Part shown: one piece after another, positions 33,101-43,581 of the stretch
How the letters are laid out: every line of letters begins with the position of its first letter
Position numbering within the stretch: the first letter of the stretch is position 1
Source of the DNA: Pseudomonas congelans
GTDB lineage: Bacteria > Pseudomonadota > Gammaproteobacteria > Pseudomonadales > Pseudomonadaceae
Assembly: GCF_900103225.1 (NCBI RefSeq)
Contig: NZ_FNJH01000005.1
Location: 251,671 to 315,670, forward strand
Length of the DNA: 64,000 nucleotides
Reading direction: 5' to 3'
The notes under the pieces: model-generated
Told to the model about the DNA's origin: nothing
The model's input: only the letters and a program-made list of their open reading frames with translations
The model's database searches: none
Translations under genes and position numbers: made by a program

Positions 33101-34447
33101 TCAGCTACCCGCTACGGTCATTCGCTCGATCAGTACCGAGCCGGTGCGGATGTTGCTACGCAGCTCAAGATCGCTGCCAACGGCGACGATCTGCTTGAAC
33201 ATGTCACGCATGTTGCCGGCAATGGTCACTTCCTGAACCGGGAACTGAATCTCGCCATTTTCGACCCAGAAGCCCGCCGCGCCACGCGAATAGTCGCCGG
33301 TGACCATGTTCAGACCACTGCCCATCAGTTCAGTCACCAGCAAGCCGCGTCCCATACGCCGAATCAGAGCGGCCTGGTCTTCCGAACCATGGGTAACGAA
33401 CAGGTTGTGCACACCACCCGCGTTGGCGGTGCTCGGCATGCCCAGCTTGCGGCCGGAATACGTGCTCAGCACATAGGAAACCAGATCCCCACCTTCCACG
33501 AACGGCTTGGCAAAGGTCGCCAGACCATCGCTGTCGAACGCCGAGCTGCCCATCGCATGCTTCAGGTGCGGGCGCTCATCGATGGTCATCCACTCGGGGA
33601 ACAGGCGCTGACCCAGCGCGCCTTCGAGGAACGACGACTTGCGGTACAGGGTGCCCCCGGAGATGGCGCCGAGAAAGCTGCCGAACAGACCGCCTGCCAA
33701 CTCCGCAGCAAACAGCACCGGCACTTCACAGGTCGGCACAGGACGCGCACCCAGACGGCTCGCTGCACGCAACGCAGCCTTGCGGCCAATGCTTTGAGCA
33801 TCGGCCAGCAGTTCGCCCTGGCGGTTGACGTCATACCAGTAATCGCGCTGCATCTGGCCTTCGCCCTCGGCGATCATCACACAGCTGAGGCTGTGCCGCG
33901 TTGACGCATAGCCACCGATGAAGCCATTGCTGTTGCCGTATACACGGCAGCCCTGGTGGGTATTGAGCGTAGTGCCGTCGGCGTTCTTGATGCGGCTGTC
34001 GGCATCGAAGGCTGCTGCTTCGCAAAGCAACGCCTTCTCGATGGCCTGCTCGGGCGAGATGTCCCAAGTGTGATAAAGGTCAAAGTCCATGACCTCTTTG
34101 GCCATCAGCGCAGCGTCGGCCAGCCCGGAGCTTTCATCTTCGGAGGTGTGTTCGGCAATCGCCAGTGCAGCGGCGACCGTTTCACGAATGGCATCGGCAC
34201 CGGTTGCCGAGGTGCTGGCCGAACCCTTGCGCTGCCCGACATACAGGGTGATACCAAAGCCCTGATCGCGGTTGAACTCGACGGTTTCGACTTCACGCTG
34301 ACGGACCGATGTCGACAGCCCCTGGTCTACCGACACTGCGACTTCGCAGGCGCTGGCGCCCTGACGCCGGGCTTCGGCGATGATCTGCTCGACCTGTTCC
34401 TGCAGCTCGGGCAAGGCTTGTGGGCCGACGCTTTGGGTTGCACTCAT
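33101..34447 (-). CDS. pmbA: PmbA/TldE, partner of the TldD metalloprotease
   Basis: The 448-residue protein is the non-catalytic subunit of the TldD/TldE heterodimer, which trims unfolded or leader peptides (microcin B17 and CcdA in E. coli). It shows the family blocks GFGITLYVGQRKGSASTS and TGDYSRGAAGFWVENGEI and has no HExxxH motif, as expected. The ATG at 34447 is used; the upstream frame to 34462 adds five residues. It is divergent from darP, as in E. coli. Confidence 0.94.
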   Translation of the reverse strand: MSATQSVGPQALPELQEQVEQIIAEARRQGASACEVAVSVDQGLSTSVRQREVETVEFNRDQGFGITLYVGQRKGSASTSATGADAIRETVAAALAIAEHTSEDESSGLADAALMAKEVMDFDLYHTWDISPEQAIEKALLCEAAAFDADSRIKNADGTTLNTHQGCRVYGNSNGFIGGYASTRHSLSCVMIAEGEGQMQRDYWYDVNRQGELLADAQSIGRKAALRAASRLGARPVPTCEVPVLFAAELAGGLFGSFLGAISGGTLYRKSSFLEGALGQRLFPEWMTIDERPHLKHAMGSSAFDSDGLATFAKPFVEGGDLVSYVLSTYSGRKLGMPSTANAGGVHNLFVTHGSEDQAALIRRMGRGLLVTELMGSGLNMVTGDYSRGAAGFWVENGEIQFPVQEVTIAGNMRDMFKQIVAVGSDLELRSNIRTGSVLIERMTVAGS

Positions 34448-34554
34448 GACTTTCTCCATCAAATTCTTCTTTCAGCACAGGCCGAATACCGACCGGGCCG
34501 GACAAGCGGCCCATGACTGGTTATCATGGCGGCGTTTCTTTGCGGACTGCCCCC

Positions 34555-35076
34555 ATGGTTGATTCTTACGACGACTCCCTCGACGGGGAGAAAAGCAAAA
34601 CCCAGGTCAAACGAGAGCTGCATGCTCTGGTTGACCTCGGCGAGCGACTGACAACACTCAAAGCCGATGTGCTGGCCAAGCTGCCGCTGACCGACGCTTT
34701 GCGCAAGGCCCTGGCCGAAGCGCCCAAGCACACGGCGAACATCGCGCGAAAGCGGCATATTCTGTTCATCGGCAAGCTGATGCGCGATCAGGACCAGGAA
34801 GCCATTCTGGTGTTGCTGGACCAACTCGATGCCTCCACTCGCCAATACAATGAACGTTTCCACAATCTGGAGCGCTGGCGTGATCGCCTGATCGCGGGCG
34901 ATGACGCCGACCTCGAGAAATTCGTGGTCGAATACCCCGATGCCGACCGTCAGCAGCTGCGTTCGCTGATCCGTCAGGCGCAACATGAAGTTGCACGCAA
35001 CAAACCGCCGGCCACCAGCCGCAAAATCTTCAAATACATTCGTGAGCTGGACGAACTTCAACGCGGTCTGCGCTGA
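34555..35076 (+). CDS. darP: Ribosome maturation factor DarP (YjgA, DUF615)
   Basis: The 173-residue basic helical protein has the family text SKTQVKRELHALVDLGERL and ARKRHILFIGKLMRDQD. It binds 50S precursors and helps shape the peptidyl-transferase centre. The ATG at 34555 fits the family; the frame from 34513 would add 14 residues. It lies between pmbA and tldD, both of which run the other way. Confidence 0.93.
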   Translation: MVDSYDDSLDGEKSKTQVKRELHALVDLGERLTTLKADVLAKLPLTDALRKALAEAPKHTANIARKRHILFIGKLMRDQDQEAILVLLDQLDASTRQYNERFHNLERWRDRLIAGDDADLEKFVVEYPDADRQQLRSLIRQAQHEVARNKPPATSRKIFKYIRELDELQRGLR

Positions 35077-35124
35077 TTTCGCCCTCGGGGCCGGCGGCAG
35101 CAAGCAGCCGGCCCCGACTCACTC

Positions 35125-36564
35125 TCAGCTCCCCGTGCCACCCACGGTGATCGCGTCGATTTTCAGCGTAGGCTGACCCACCCCGACCGGCAGCGACTGG
35201 CCATCTTTCCCGCACGTACCAACGCCACTGTCCAGCGACAGGTCGTTACCCACCATCGACACCCTGCTCATGGCTTCCGGCCCGTTACCGATCAAGGTCG
35301 CCCCTTTGACCGGCGCAGTGATCTTGCCGTCTTCGATCAAATAGGCCTCACTGGTCGAAAACACGAACTTGCCGCTGGTGATATCCACCTGACCGCCGCC
35401 AAGGTTGGCGCAGTAGATGCCGCGCTTCACCGAAGCGATGATTTCCTGCGGATCGCTCTGCCCGCCCAGCATGTAAGTGTTGGTCATGCGCGGCATCGGC
35501 AGGTGTGCATAGGACTCCCGACGGCCGTTACCGGTGCGTGCCACGCCCATCAGGCGGGCATTGAGCTTGTCCTGCATGTAGCCCTTGAGCACGCCGTTCT
35601 CGATCAGCGTAGTGCATTCGGTCGGTGTGCCTTCGTCATCGACACTCAGCGAGCCCCGACGCCCCGCCAGGGTGCCGTCGTCAACAATGGTGCAGAGTTT
35701 CGACGCAACCATCTCGCCCATGCGCCCACTGTAGGCCGAACTGCCCTTGCGGTTGAAGTCGCCCTCAAGGCCGTGACCCACCGCTTCGTGCAGCAGCACA
35801 CCGGACCAGCCAGAGCCGAGCACCACTGGCAAGGTGCCTGCCGGAGCGGGAATCGCTTCCAGGTTGACCAATGCCTGACGCAGGGCTTCACGGGCATAGC
35901 CCATGGCGCGATCGTCGGTCAGGAAATAACGGTAGTCGGTGCGCCCGCCACCGCCATGCCCGCCCCGCTCGCGGCGACCATTCTGCTCGACGATGACACT
36001 GACATTGAAGCGCACCAGCGGGCGCACATCAGCGGCCAGGCTGCCATCCGCGGCGGCCACCAGAATGCGCTCCCAGACACCGGCCATGCTCACCGACACC
36101 TGCTGGATACGCGAGTCCAGCGCGCGAGTTGCGACGTCGATGCGCTTGAGCAACTCGACCTTCTCGGCGCGGCTCAGCACTTCCAGCGGGTTATCCGGGG
36201 CATACAACTGTGCCACGTCCTGCGAGGTGAAGGCTTGTACGCGACCATTCTGGCCAGCGCGGGAAATGGAGCGCGCGGCCTGTGCGGCGGTGCGCAGGGC
36301 CTCGGCAGTGATCGCATTGCTGTACGCAAAGCCGGTTTTCTCGCCCGACTGGGCACGCACGCCCACGCCTTGGTCGAGATTGAAACTGCCTTCCTTGACG
36401 ATCCCGTCTTCGAGCGACCAGGACTCGGAGATCATGCCCTGAAAATACAGATCGGCCGCGTCGATTCCTGGCCCGGCCAGATCGCCCAGCACGGACTGCA
36501 GGCTGTCGAGGTTCAGGCCGCCGGGTGCCAGAAGGTGTTCGCTGACTGAGGACAGATCACTCAT
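35125..36564 (-). CDS. tldD: Metalloprotease TldD
   Basis: The 479-residue protein is the catalytic subunit of TldD/TldE, with the zinc motif HEAVGHGLEGDF (HExxxH and a later ligand region). The two together cut short unstructured peptides. ATG at 36564 is chosen over GTG at 36570 because GGAG ends five bases ahead of the ATG and directly abuts the GTG. No microcin-like precursor gene was seen beside either subunit. Confidence 0.95.
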   Translation of the reverse strand: MSDLSSVSEHLLAPGGLNLDSLQSVLGDLAGPGIDAADLYFQGMISESWSLEDGIVKEGSFNLDQGVGVRAQSGEKTGFAYSNAITAEALRTAAQAARSISRAGQNGRVQAFTSQDVAQLYAPDNPLEVLSRAEKVELLKRIDVATRALDSRIQQVSVSMAGVWERILVAAADGSLAADVRPLVRFNVSVIVEQNGRRERGGHGGGGRTDYRYFLTDDRAMGYAREALRQALVNLEAIPAPAGTLPVVLGSGWSGVLLHEAVGHGLEGDFNRKGSSAYSGRMGEMVASKLCTIVDDGTLAGRRGSLSVDDEGTPTECTTLIENGVLKGYMQDKLNARLMGVARTGNGRRESYAHLPMPRMTNTYMLGGQSDPQEIIASVKRGIYCANLGGGQVDITSGKFVFSTSEAYLIEDGKITAPVKGATLIGNGPEAMSRVSMVGNDLSLDSGVGTCGKDGQSLPVGVGQPTLKIDAITVGGTGS

Positions 36565-36566
36565 AT

Positions 36567-37412
36567 TCACTCCGAAGCAGGCCGCATGGCGTCCTGCGAA
36601 AAAAAGCGCCGGTGACTGGACACCGGCATCCGCGCCCGTATGGACGCCTGTTCTTCACTGTCGCGTGTGGCCAGCAGCACCGCTTCACCCTGTGCCTGCT
36701 CGGCCAGTACGCGGCCCCATGGATCAACGATGGCCGCGTATCCGTAAGTCTCGCGGGGTCCCGGATGGACCCCGCCCTGTGCCGCCGCCAGCACGTAACA
36801 CTGGGTTTCGATGGCACGCGCGCGGATCAGAATGTCCCAGTGCGCAGCCCCCGTAACCGCAGTGAAGGCTGACGGCGCGGTAATCAGTTCAGCACCGGCC
36901 TCACGCAGCGCGGTGTACAGCTCGGGAAAGCGCAGGTCATAACAGACGGTCAGCCCCAGACGCCCCACAGGCGTATCGGCCACCACCACCCTGCTCCCGT
37001 GAGCATAGTCATCCGATTCACGATAGCGGCCCCGGTTGTCAGCGACGTCCACATCGAACAGATGCAGCTTGTCATAGCGGGCCACCTGCTCACCGTGCTC
37101 ATCGATCAACAGCGAACACGCCGTCACCTTGCCATCCGGCCGCTCATCCGGCGGCAGTGGCAAGGTTCCGGCAACAATCCATAACTTGAGGTCGCGAGCG
37201 GCCAGTTTCAACCATGGCAGGATAGGTCCGTGCCCTTGAGCCTCGGCACGTCCGATATCGGCGACGTCACGGCGCCCCATTGCGACGAAGTTTTCGGGCA
37301 GCACCGCCAACCGCGCGCCACCTTCGGCGGCCTGTTCCAGCAGCCGTCGAGCGCTGGCCAGATTGGCCAGGACATCGCTTTGGCTGACCATCTGAATCAC
37401 CGCGAAGGACAT
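36567..37412 (-). CDS. Carbon-nitrogen hydrolase, Nit/omega-amidase-like
   Basis: The 281-residue nitrilase-superfamily protein has the catalytic triad Glu40 (LPENFVAMG), Lys115 (YDKLHLFDV) and Cys157 (LTVCYDLRFPELY). The wording is that of Nit1/NitA enzymes that hydrolyse deaminated glutathione, a metabolite-repair role; this is by family, not shown here. It stands two bases ahead of tldD and 48 bp behind yhdP, so the three likely form one transcript. Confidence 0.9.
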   Translation of the reverse strand: MSFAVIQMVSQSDVLANLASARRLLEQAAEGGARLAVLPENFVAMGRRDVADIGRAEAQGHGPILPWLKLAARDLKLWIVAGTLPLPPDERPDGKVTACSLLIDEHGEQVARYDKLHLFDVDVADNRGRYRESDDYAHGSRVVVADTPVGRLGLTVCYDLRFPELYTALREAGAELITAPSAFTAVTGAAHWDILIRARAIETQCYVLAAAQGGVHPGPRETYGYAAIVDPWGRVLAEQAQGEAVLLATRDSEEQASIRARMPVSSHRRFFSQDAMRPASE

Positions 37413-37460
37413 GGCAACCCGCTCCTGAATGACATGGCCACCACTGTACCCCATGAGACG

Positions 37461-40400
37461 CTACTGGGGCTTTTCAAATGGCTTGTCGAACGTGATCTTC
37501 GGCTCTTTCCAAGGCCCTTCGACCTTGTATTGCACGCTGGCGAAACGCGCAACCCGGTCGCCCAGCAACTTGTCGACCAGGAACAGAGCGCCGCCAATGG
37601 CTGGCGCGCCGACAATCAGTGCAGCGATCGGCAGGTTATTGGTGACTGGCAGGGTCACCAGCAGCTTCGCATCGACGCGATCGCGAACCATGTCCAGCGT
37701 ACCGTTGAGCTCAAGATTGCTCGATGGGCCGGTCAGGGTGATCGGGTTGCGCGTCACATAGACACCGTCGCTGGCGACCAGCAGCCCTTTGACCCGGTCG
37801 TAGCTCAGGCCTTTGCCCAGCAAGTCGGAGAAGTCCAGGCGCAGACGGCGGCCGATGGAGTTGAAATTCAACAGCCCGAACACACGCAACGCCTGAGCAC
37901 CGCCCTCGACCTCGACAAACTGGCCTCTGTTGAGCGTGGCATCCAGACTGCCGGAATAGCGCTTGAGACCGACCCAGGCAGGCGAACCCGGCCAGCGTCC
38001 GTCCACGTTCATCTCGAAGCGTTCACTGGTGACGGTGGGTGCGAAGTTCCACGCCTTGAGCACATCCGCGAGATTCTTGCCCGCCAGACGACCTTTGAAC
38101 GAACTGCTGCTGGTCCCGGGTTTACCCTCCCAGGTAGCGTCACCCTCCAGCAGAATGCCTTTGAGCCCCAGGCTCATATCCGACATACGCATGCCGGCAG
38201 GCGTCGGTCGGGTTTTCAATGCCCAGGCCCCCAGCAACTGATCGCCCTGAAACAGCTGGGAGATCTTCACGTCCAGCGCAGGGATATTGTGTGGGTCGAT
38301 ATCCGCCAGAGGATCAGGTGCGTTTTCCACCACGGTTGCTTTCGGATCGGATGCAGGCAATCGAACGTAGAGCATGTCGATACCGATCGGCGCAGACTTG
38401 GCGTCGGGCAACGTTGCCGTGCCCTTGGCCAGCGCGCTGTCCAGCGACAGGGCCCAGGCTGCTGCGTTGCGCTGCAATTGGACACGCACGTCATTGAGTG
38501 TGGTGCCCATCGCGGTCAGCTTGCCGATCTGCAGATCAACGCTGTTAAGCAGTTGTTTTGCGCTGCCGCCCGGATCATTCCCACTGTACCGCCCGGCCAG
38601 TTCCTGCCAGGGCGCTATGTCCAGTTCGGACAACTCCCCACGGATCCGCAGGCCCTTGGCGTCCGGCACGATCGCGCCGCCGCGTCCCAGGTAAAGCTCG
38701 CCACGCCCCTCGGCAAACTTGCCATTGGGTGCAGCGAAAGCAAAGTTGGCCTGATCGTTATAGGCCGCGCCGAGCCTGCGCTCCGCACCTTGCAGGGTCA
38801 TACGGAATTCGCTGGGGCGCTCCTGCTCGGCGGTCTTGCCAAAGGGTGCAGGCAAATCGATCGCCACACCCTTGAGCGTGGAGTTGATTACCAGCGGGCT
38901 GTCCTTGCTGTCCAGAATCAGTTGCAACTGATACGGCAAGTCACCGGAGCCCGGCAGCGGCTGGGTCACGTTCAGCCAGTCGGTCAGCCGCTTCACGGTG
39001 ATTTGCCCGTTCGCCACAATACGCGTCACGTTGTCGCCAGGCTTGCCCTCGGCTGCGATCTCTGCGGTCACAGGGCGATCGAATGCCTGGGCCTTGATGC
39101 CCTTGCCGCTCAGCCCGCTGGCGCTATCGAAACGGAAGTCGCCTTTCAGGCGAGTCAGCTCCAGCACCGGGTCAGCCAGTTTCAAGCGTGCATTGTCGGT
39201 GCTGAAATCCACCACTACCTTTGGCTCTACACCCTTGGCCAGCGGAATATCCAGCTTCAGCTTGCCGTCCAGCGGGCCCTCGCCCTGCCATCCGGCAAAC
39301 GTGCTGCCCGTACCGATGGGCGCCTGCTGGAGAATCTTCAGACCGTCGCCCAGACTTCCGGAGAAATTGCCGTCCACCAGCAGGTGACTGTCCTGACCTG
39401 ACGGCACATGGGGAATATTGACCAGCACGTTGCTGACCTTGGTATCGAGCAACTGCCCTTTGCTCGCTTTGACACGTACGCCGCTGTTTTCGACGTAGAC
39501 CTTGCCGTCCACACCGGTCAGCGAAGGCCAGCCCGGCTGGAACGCCAGCGTTGCGTTGCTGACATCGAAGAACAGGCTGATAACACGCGCCGTATCGGGC
39601 GAATTCTTGTTTAGCGACCCCTGATACTGGAAGAAACCCTGTTTGACCGCGCCACTTACCACAGCGGTGCGCAACCAGTGATCAAGCTCCGGACTGAGCG
39701 CGGTCGGCAGGTACTTGCTGGTGTAACGGCCATCGCCGTCGACCATGCCGACCCGCAGGTCCATGTAGTCTTCCTGATCATGATTGAGATGAATCTTGAT
39801 CAGAAAGTCAGCCGCAATCCTGCCTTCGTCGCCGAGTACCTTGATGTACGGGGCAATCAGCGTGAACGCCTGGTCATCCAGTTTCCAGTTCAGACGAGCG
39901 TTGGCCTTCTGGTAACGCCAGGGTTTGGCGAAGATCGGGTCCAGGTGCAGCATGAAGTCATCGGTGTCGAGGCGCAGCTCGCCCTGCCCCAGATCGCCGC
40001 TGATGGCACCGCTGACATTTCCGGCCGCCGGAGCGCCGCGATACGCGTTGAAACCCACCTTGTCCAGATTGGCCGCAAAGCTCAGGCGTTTGTCGCCGAC
40101 GGCCTGTGGCCGGTAGTCGAGCAGCACGTTATGCAGCCCGCCTGTCACCTTGAGGCCGTCGACCACTGCCATGGCCTTGTCAGGCAAGGGTGCGAGGGAG
40201 TCGATCAGCGGCGTGATGGGGGTCAGGTCCAGACGATCCGCCTGTACGTGCCAGAGCTCTTCGCTGTCAGGTGTCGCAGCGGTCTGCGTCAGCTGCACAC
40301 GGCTTTCCCAACGCGTTTCGCCCAGGCTCATCGCCAGTGAATCGAGGTTCAGGTCGAAACCTGTATCAGTCCGTGCAAACCATGCGTTCAGCGCAAGGTT

Positions 40401-41276
40401 ATTGATCGTCGACGGTTTGCGACCGGCATAAACGCCTTTGACCTGCGGCGCATTAAGGCGCGTCGTCGCGCTTTGCACGGTGCCCTTGCCCCAACTCAAC
40501 CAGACCTCGCCCCCGGCCTGCAGCTTCGACAGTGTCCATTCGCGCGTGAGGCTTTTCGGCAGCCATTTGGCCCAGTCGCTTTGCGGCAGGCTGGCGTAGA
40601 CATCGGCCTCGCCGTCCTTCCACTGACTGGCCTGAATGCGCGAGCGCACGTTGAGCGCGACCGGCTGACCATCCGGCAGGGTCAGGCGTGCGTCAAGTCG
40701 CTGCGCATAGCTGCCTGTGTCAAGACTGAGGTTTACATAGGTGAGGGTCAGCGGCGCGGCGTCAAACGGTTGCACCGTGACCTGGCTGTCGAGCAACGAC
40801 AAATGCGCGACCATCTGCATCTGCCTGAGCACCTGCTCGGGATCGAACGGGCTGTCGTTGTGCACCGGCAAGCCCTGAACCGACCACGCGCCATCCTTGT
40901 CCTGAATGAGGCTGAACTGTAGACCGTCCACTTCAAGATGAGCGATGCGCACGTCACGCGCCAGCAGGCTTTCCCAAAGATCGGGAACAACCCTTACGCG
41001 ATCCAGACGCAGGGCACTGGAACCCTCTCCGACCATCACGTCATGAGCCAGCAGTACCGGGGCAAAGCGGCTCCAGCTGCCTTCCAGGCTGCCGATGCTC
41101 AGCGGTATGCCCAGCGCGCTGCTGGCCCGGGTTTCCACATCGATACGGTATTCGGCAACCAGCGGCGTCAGTTGACGACCGAGACTCACGTACAACGCTG
41201 CGAGCACCAAAATCAGTGCGCACAGGCTCAGGCCCCAGCGGGTCAGGGTTGCCACGAGGCGAGGAAGACGTCCCAT
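37461..41276 (-). CDS. yhdP: YhdP, AsmA/TamB-like inter-membrane lipid transport protein
   Basis: The 1271-residue protein has one N-terminal membrane helix (about 12-32, TRWGLSLCALILVLAALYVS), then a long repeated beta-rich DUF3971/AsmA-like region, and ends in a basic amphipathic stretch (GPWKEPKITFDKPFEKPQ). In E. coli, YhdP works with TamB and YdbH in moving phospholipids to the outer membrane. Gene order rng-yhdP-nit-tldD is shared with enteric bacteria. The size is typical. Confidence 0.93.
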   Translation of the reverse strand: MGRLPRLVATLTRWGLSLCALILVLAALYVSLGRQLTPLVAEYRIDVETRASSALGIPLSIGSLEGSWSRFAPVLLAHDVMVGEGSSALRLDRVRVVPDLWESLLARDVRIAHLEVDGLQFSLIQDKDGAWSVQGLPVHNDSPFDPEQVLRQMQMVAHLSLLDSQVTVQPFDAAPLTLTYVNLSLDTGSYAQRLDARLTLPDGQPVALNVRSRIQASQWKDGEADVYASLPQSDWAKWLPKSLTREWTLSKLQAGGEVWLSWGKGTVQSATTRLNAPQVKGVYAGRKPSTINNLALNAWFARTDTGFDLNLDSLAMSLGETRWESRVQLTQTAATPDSEELWHVQADRLDLTPITPLIDSLAPLPDKAMAVVDGLKVTGGLHNVLLDYRPQAVGDKRLSFAANLDKVGFNAYRGAPAAGNVSGAISGDLGQGELRLDTDDFMLHLDPIFAKPWRYQKANARLNWKLDDQAFTLIAPYIKVLGDEGRIAADFLIKIHLNHDQEDYMDLRVGMVDGDGRYTSKYLPTALSPELDHWLRTAVVSGAVKQGFFQYQGSLNKNSPDTARVISLFFDVSNATLAFQPGWPSLTGVDGKVYVENSGVRVKASKGQLLDTKVSNVLVNIPHVPSGQDSHLLVDGNFSGSLGDGLKILQQAPIGTGSTFAGWQGEGPLDGKLKLDIPLAKGVEPKVVVDFSTDNARLKLADPVLELTRLKGDFRFDSASGLSGKGIKAQAFDRPVTAEIAAEGKPGDNVTRIVANGQITVKRLTDWLNVTQPLPGSGDLPYQLQLILDSKDSPLVINSTLKGVAIDLPAPFGKTAEQERPSEFRMTLQGAERRLGAAYNDQANFAFAAPNGKFAEGRGELYLGRGGAIVPDAKGLRIRGELSELDIAPWQELAGRYSGNDPGGSAKQLLNSVDLQIGKLTAMGTTLNDVRVQLQRNAAAWALSLDSALAKGTATLPDAKSAPIGIDMLYVRLPASDPKATVVENAPDPLADIDPHNIPALDVKISQLFQGDQLLGAWALKTRPTPAGMRMSDMSLGLKGILLEGDATWEGKPGTSSSSFKGRLAGKNLADVLKAWNFAPTVTSERFEMNVDGRWPGSPAWVGLKRYSGSLDATLNRGQFVEVEGGAQALRVFGLLNFNSIGRRLRLDFSDLLGKGLSYDRVKGLLVASDGVYVTRNPITLTGPSSNLELNGTLDMVRDRVDAKLLVTLPVTNNLPIAALIVGAPAIGGALFLVDKLLGDRVARFASVQYKVEGPWKEPKITFDKPFEKPQ

Positions 41277-41457
41277 CTCAGGAGGCCCTCCACTGCGGGG
41301 TGCGAGGAGCGGAATCGGCGAACGGGTTCCGGCTCAGGTGTGCAGGTGCGGTCAGGTACAGGTTTTGCTCGTTCGCCACGCATCATTCTCGATAAAACGG
41401 CATACCTGCCAGAAACCCGTAGGGCACTTGTCATAATATTTCAAACGATCAGCACCC

Positions 41458-42915
41458 TCAGAGCAGCACCACGTCGTATTGTTCCTGCGAGTACATGGTT
41501 TCTACCTGAAAACGGATAGTCCGACCAATAAAGCTCTCCAGTTCAGCCACATTGCCGGACTCCTCGTCGAGCAGGCGATCCACCACGCGCTGATTGGCCA
41601 GAACGCGATAGCCCACGGCCTGATAGGCCCTGGCTTCGCGCAGGATTTCCCGGAAGATTTCGTAGCAGATGGTCTCGGGGGTCTTCAGCTTGCCCCGCCC
41701 GGCGCAGCAGTGACAGGGTTCGCAGAGCACCTGCTCGAGACTTTCACGGGTGCGCTTGCGCGTCATCTGCACCAGACCCAGCTCGGTGATGCCGATGATG
41801 TTGGTCTTGGCGTGATCGCGTTCCAGCTGTTTCTCCAGCGTGCGCAGCACCTGACGCTGGTGCTCACCGTCTTCCATGTCGATGAAATCGATGATGATGA
41901 TGCCGCCCAGATTGCGCAGGCGCAGCTGCCGGGCGATGGCCGTGGCGGCTTCCAGGTTGGTCTTGAAGATGGTTTCTTCGAGGTTGCGATGGCCCACGAA
42001 CGCGCCGGTGTTGACGTCGATGGTGCTCATCGCTTCGGCCGGATCGACCACCAGATAGCCACCCGACTTGAGCGGCACCTTGCGCTCGAGGGCCTTCTGG
42101 ATTTCGTCCTCGACCCCATAGAGGTCGAAGATCGGCCGCTCGCCCGGATAGTGCTCGAGCCTGTCAGCAATTTCCGGCATCAGCTCGGCGACGAACTGAG
42201 TGGTTTTCTGAAAGGTTTCCCGCGAGTCGATACGGATCTTTTCGATGCGTGGGCTGACCAAGTCGCGCAAGGTTCGCAGCGCCAGGCCCAGGTCTTCGTA
42301 AATCACCGTGGGCGGGCTGACGGTCTTGATCTGCTCGCCGATCTGATCCCAGAGCCTGCGCAGATAACGGATGTCCATCAGGATTTCGTCGGCACCGGCG
42401 CCTTCGGCAGCAGTGCGCAGAATGAAACCTCCGGACTCCTTGATACCCTCCAGGGCGACACAGTCGCTGACCACTTTCTTGAGTCGTTCGCGCTCGGCTT
42501 CGTCCTCGATTTTCAGCGAGATACCCACATGCGCAGTGCGCGGCATGTACACCAGATAACGCGACGGAATGGAGAGTTGTGTGGTCAGCCGGGCACCCTT
42601 GCTGCCGATCGGGTCTTTGGTGACTTGCACGACGAGGCTCTGGCCATCGTGTACCAGCGACGCAATGCTCTCGACCGAAGGCCCTTCACGCATGGATATT
42701 TCCGAGGCGTGAATGAACGCCGCACGGTCCAGGCCGATGTCGATGAACGCCGCCTGCATGCCGGGAAGCACCCGCACGACCTTGCCTTTGTAGATATTGC
42801 CGACGATGCCGCGACGCTGGGTGCGCTCGACGTGCACCTCTTGCAGAACCCCGTTTTCCACCACTGCCACGCGCGATTCCATCGGCGTAATGTTGATCAG
42901 AATTTCTTCACTCAT
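41458..42915 (-). CDS. rng: Ribonuclease G
   Basis: The 485-residue endoribonuclease (CafA) takes part in 16S rRNA 5' maturation and mRNA decay. An S1 domain (about 38-125, with GNIYKGKVVRVLPGMQAAFIDIG) is followed by the RNase H-like and DNase I-like catalytic region, with the metal ligands in STIDVNTGAFVGH and GIIIIDFIDM, and the zinc-link type CEPCHCCAGRGK. It lacks the long C-terminal scaffold of RNase E. The start overlaps the maf stop by four bases (ATGA). Confidence 0.96.
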   Translation of the reverse strand: MSEEILINITPMESRVAVVENGVLQEVHVERTQRRGIVGNIYKGKVVRVLPGMQAAFIDIGLDRAAFIHASEISMREGPSVESIASLVHDGQSLVVQVTKDPIGSKGARLTTQLSIPSRYLVYMPRTAHVGISLKIEDEAERERLKKVVSDCVALEGIKESGGFILRTAAEGAGADEILMDIRYLRRLWDQIGEQIKTVSPPTVIYEDLGLALRTLRDLVSPRIEKIRIDSRETFQKTTQFVAELMPEIADRLEHYPGERPIFDLYGVEDEIQKALERKVPLKSGGYLVVDPAEAMSTIDVNTGAFVGHRNLEETIFKTNLEAATAIARQLRLRNLGGIIIIDFIDMEDGEHQRQVLRTLEKQLERDHAKTNIIGITELGLVQMTRKRTRESLEQVLCEPCHCCAGRGKLKTPETICYEIFREILREARAYQAVGYRVLANQRVVDRLLDEESGNVAELESFIGRTIRFQVETMYSQEQYDVVLL

Positions 42916-43514
42916 GACTTGTCACCTTCCAGGCATTGCCAGCAGGGTATGCCGAAATGGCCGAGCAGTTCTGCGGTTTCGCACAGGGGCAGACCTACCA
43001 CCCCAGAATAGCTGCCTTGCAGGCCATCGACGAAAATCGCTGCCAATCCCTGGATGGCATAGCCGCCGGCCTTGTCGGCGGGCTCGCCACTGGTCCAGTA
43101 GGCCTGGGCTTCATGGGTTTGAATCGGGCGAAAGCGCACACGACTGGTAACAATACGGGTTTCGCTGCGTTGCCGATCACAGAGCGCGACAGCCGTCAGC
43201 ACTTCATGCTCGCGCCCGGACAGGGCCATGAGCATGGCCTGCGCATCCGCTTTATCGACCGGCTTGCCGAGAATGCGCCCATCCAGCACAACCGCCGTGT
43301 CGGCCCCCATTACGCAGGCCTGTTGTTCGGCAGGCAACACGGACAGCCCGGCCTGAGCCTTGCCCAGCGCAAGACGCTCGACATAGGCGGCCGGGGTTTC
43401 ACGGTCGAAGGGGGTTTCATCGATCTGAGCGCTCAGTACGGTAAAGGACACACCGATCTGAGTCAGAAGTTCGCGGCGGCGCGGCGAGCCAGAAGCCAGA
43501 TAAAGCGAGGGCAT
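42912..43514 (-). CDS. maf: Maf-type nucleoside triphosphate pyrophosphatase (YhdE)
   Basis: The 200-residue protein hydrolyses dTTP/UTP and modified pyrimidine nucleotides. It begins LYLASGSPRRRELLTQIGV, the Maf signature, and has the catalytic lysine/aspartate in MGADTAVVLDGRILGKP. The ATG at 43514 fits the family; the frame upstream to 43574 is not used. It lies between mreD and rng, as in E. coli. Confidence 0.94.
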   Translation of the reverse strand: MPSLYLASGSPRRRELLTQIGVSFTVLSAQIDETPFDRETPAAYVERLALGKAQAGLSVLPAEQQACVMGADTAVVLDGRILGKPVDKADAQAMLMALSGREHEVLTAVALCDRQRSETRIVTSRVRFRPIQTHEAQAYWTSGEPADKAGGYAIQGLAAIFVDGLQGSYSGVVGLPLCETAELLGHFGIPCWQCLEGDKS

Positions 43515-43581
43515 AAGGACATCTCCGTGTCTGTGCGGGTGAGCGCGAACAACGCAGCGAGGCGTCGCGCTCACCTTGCGC

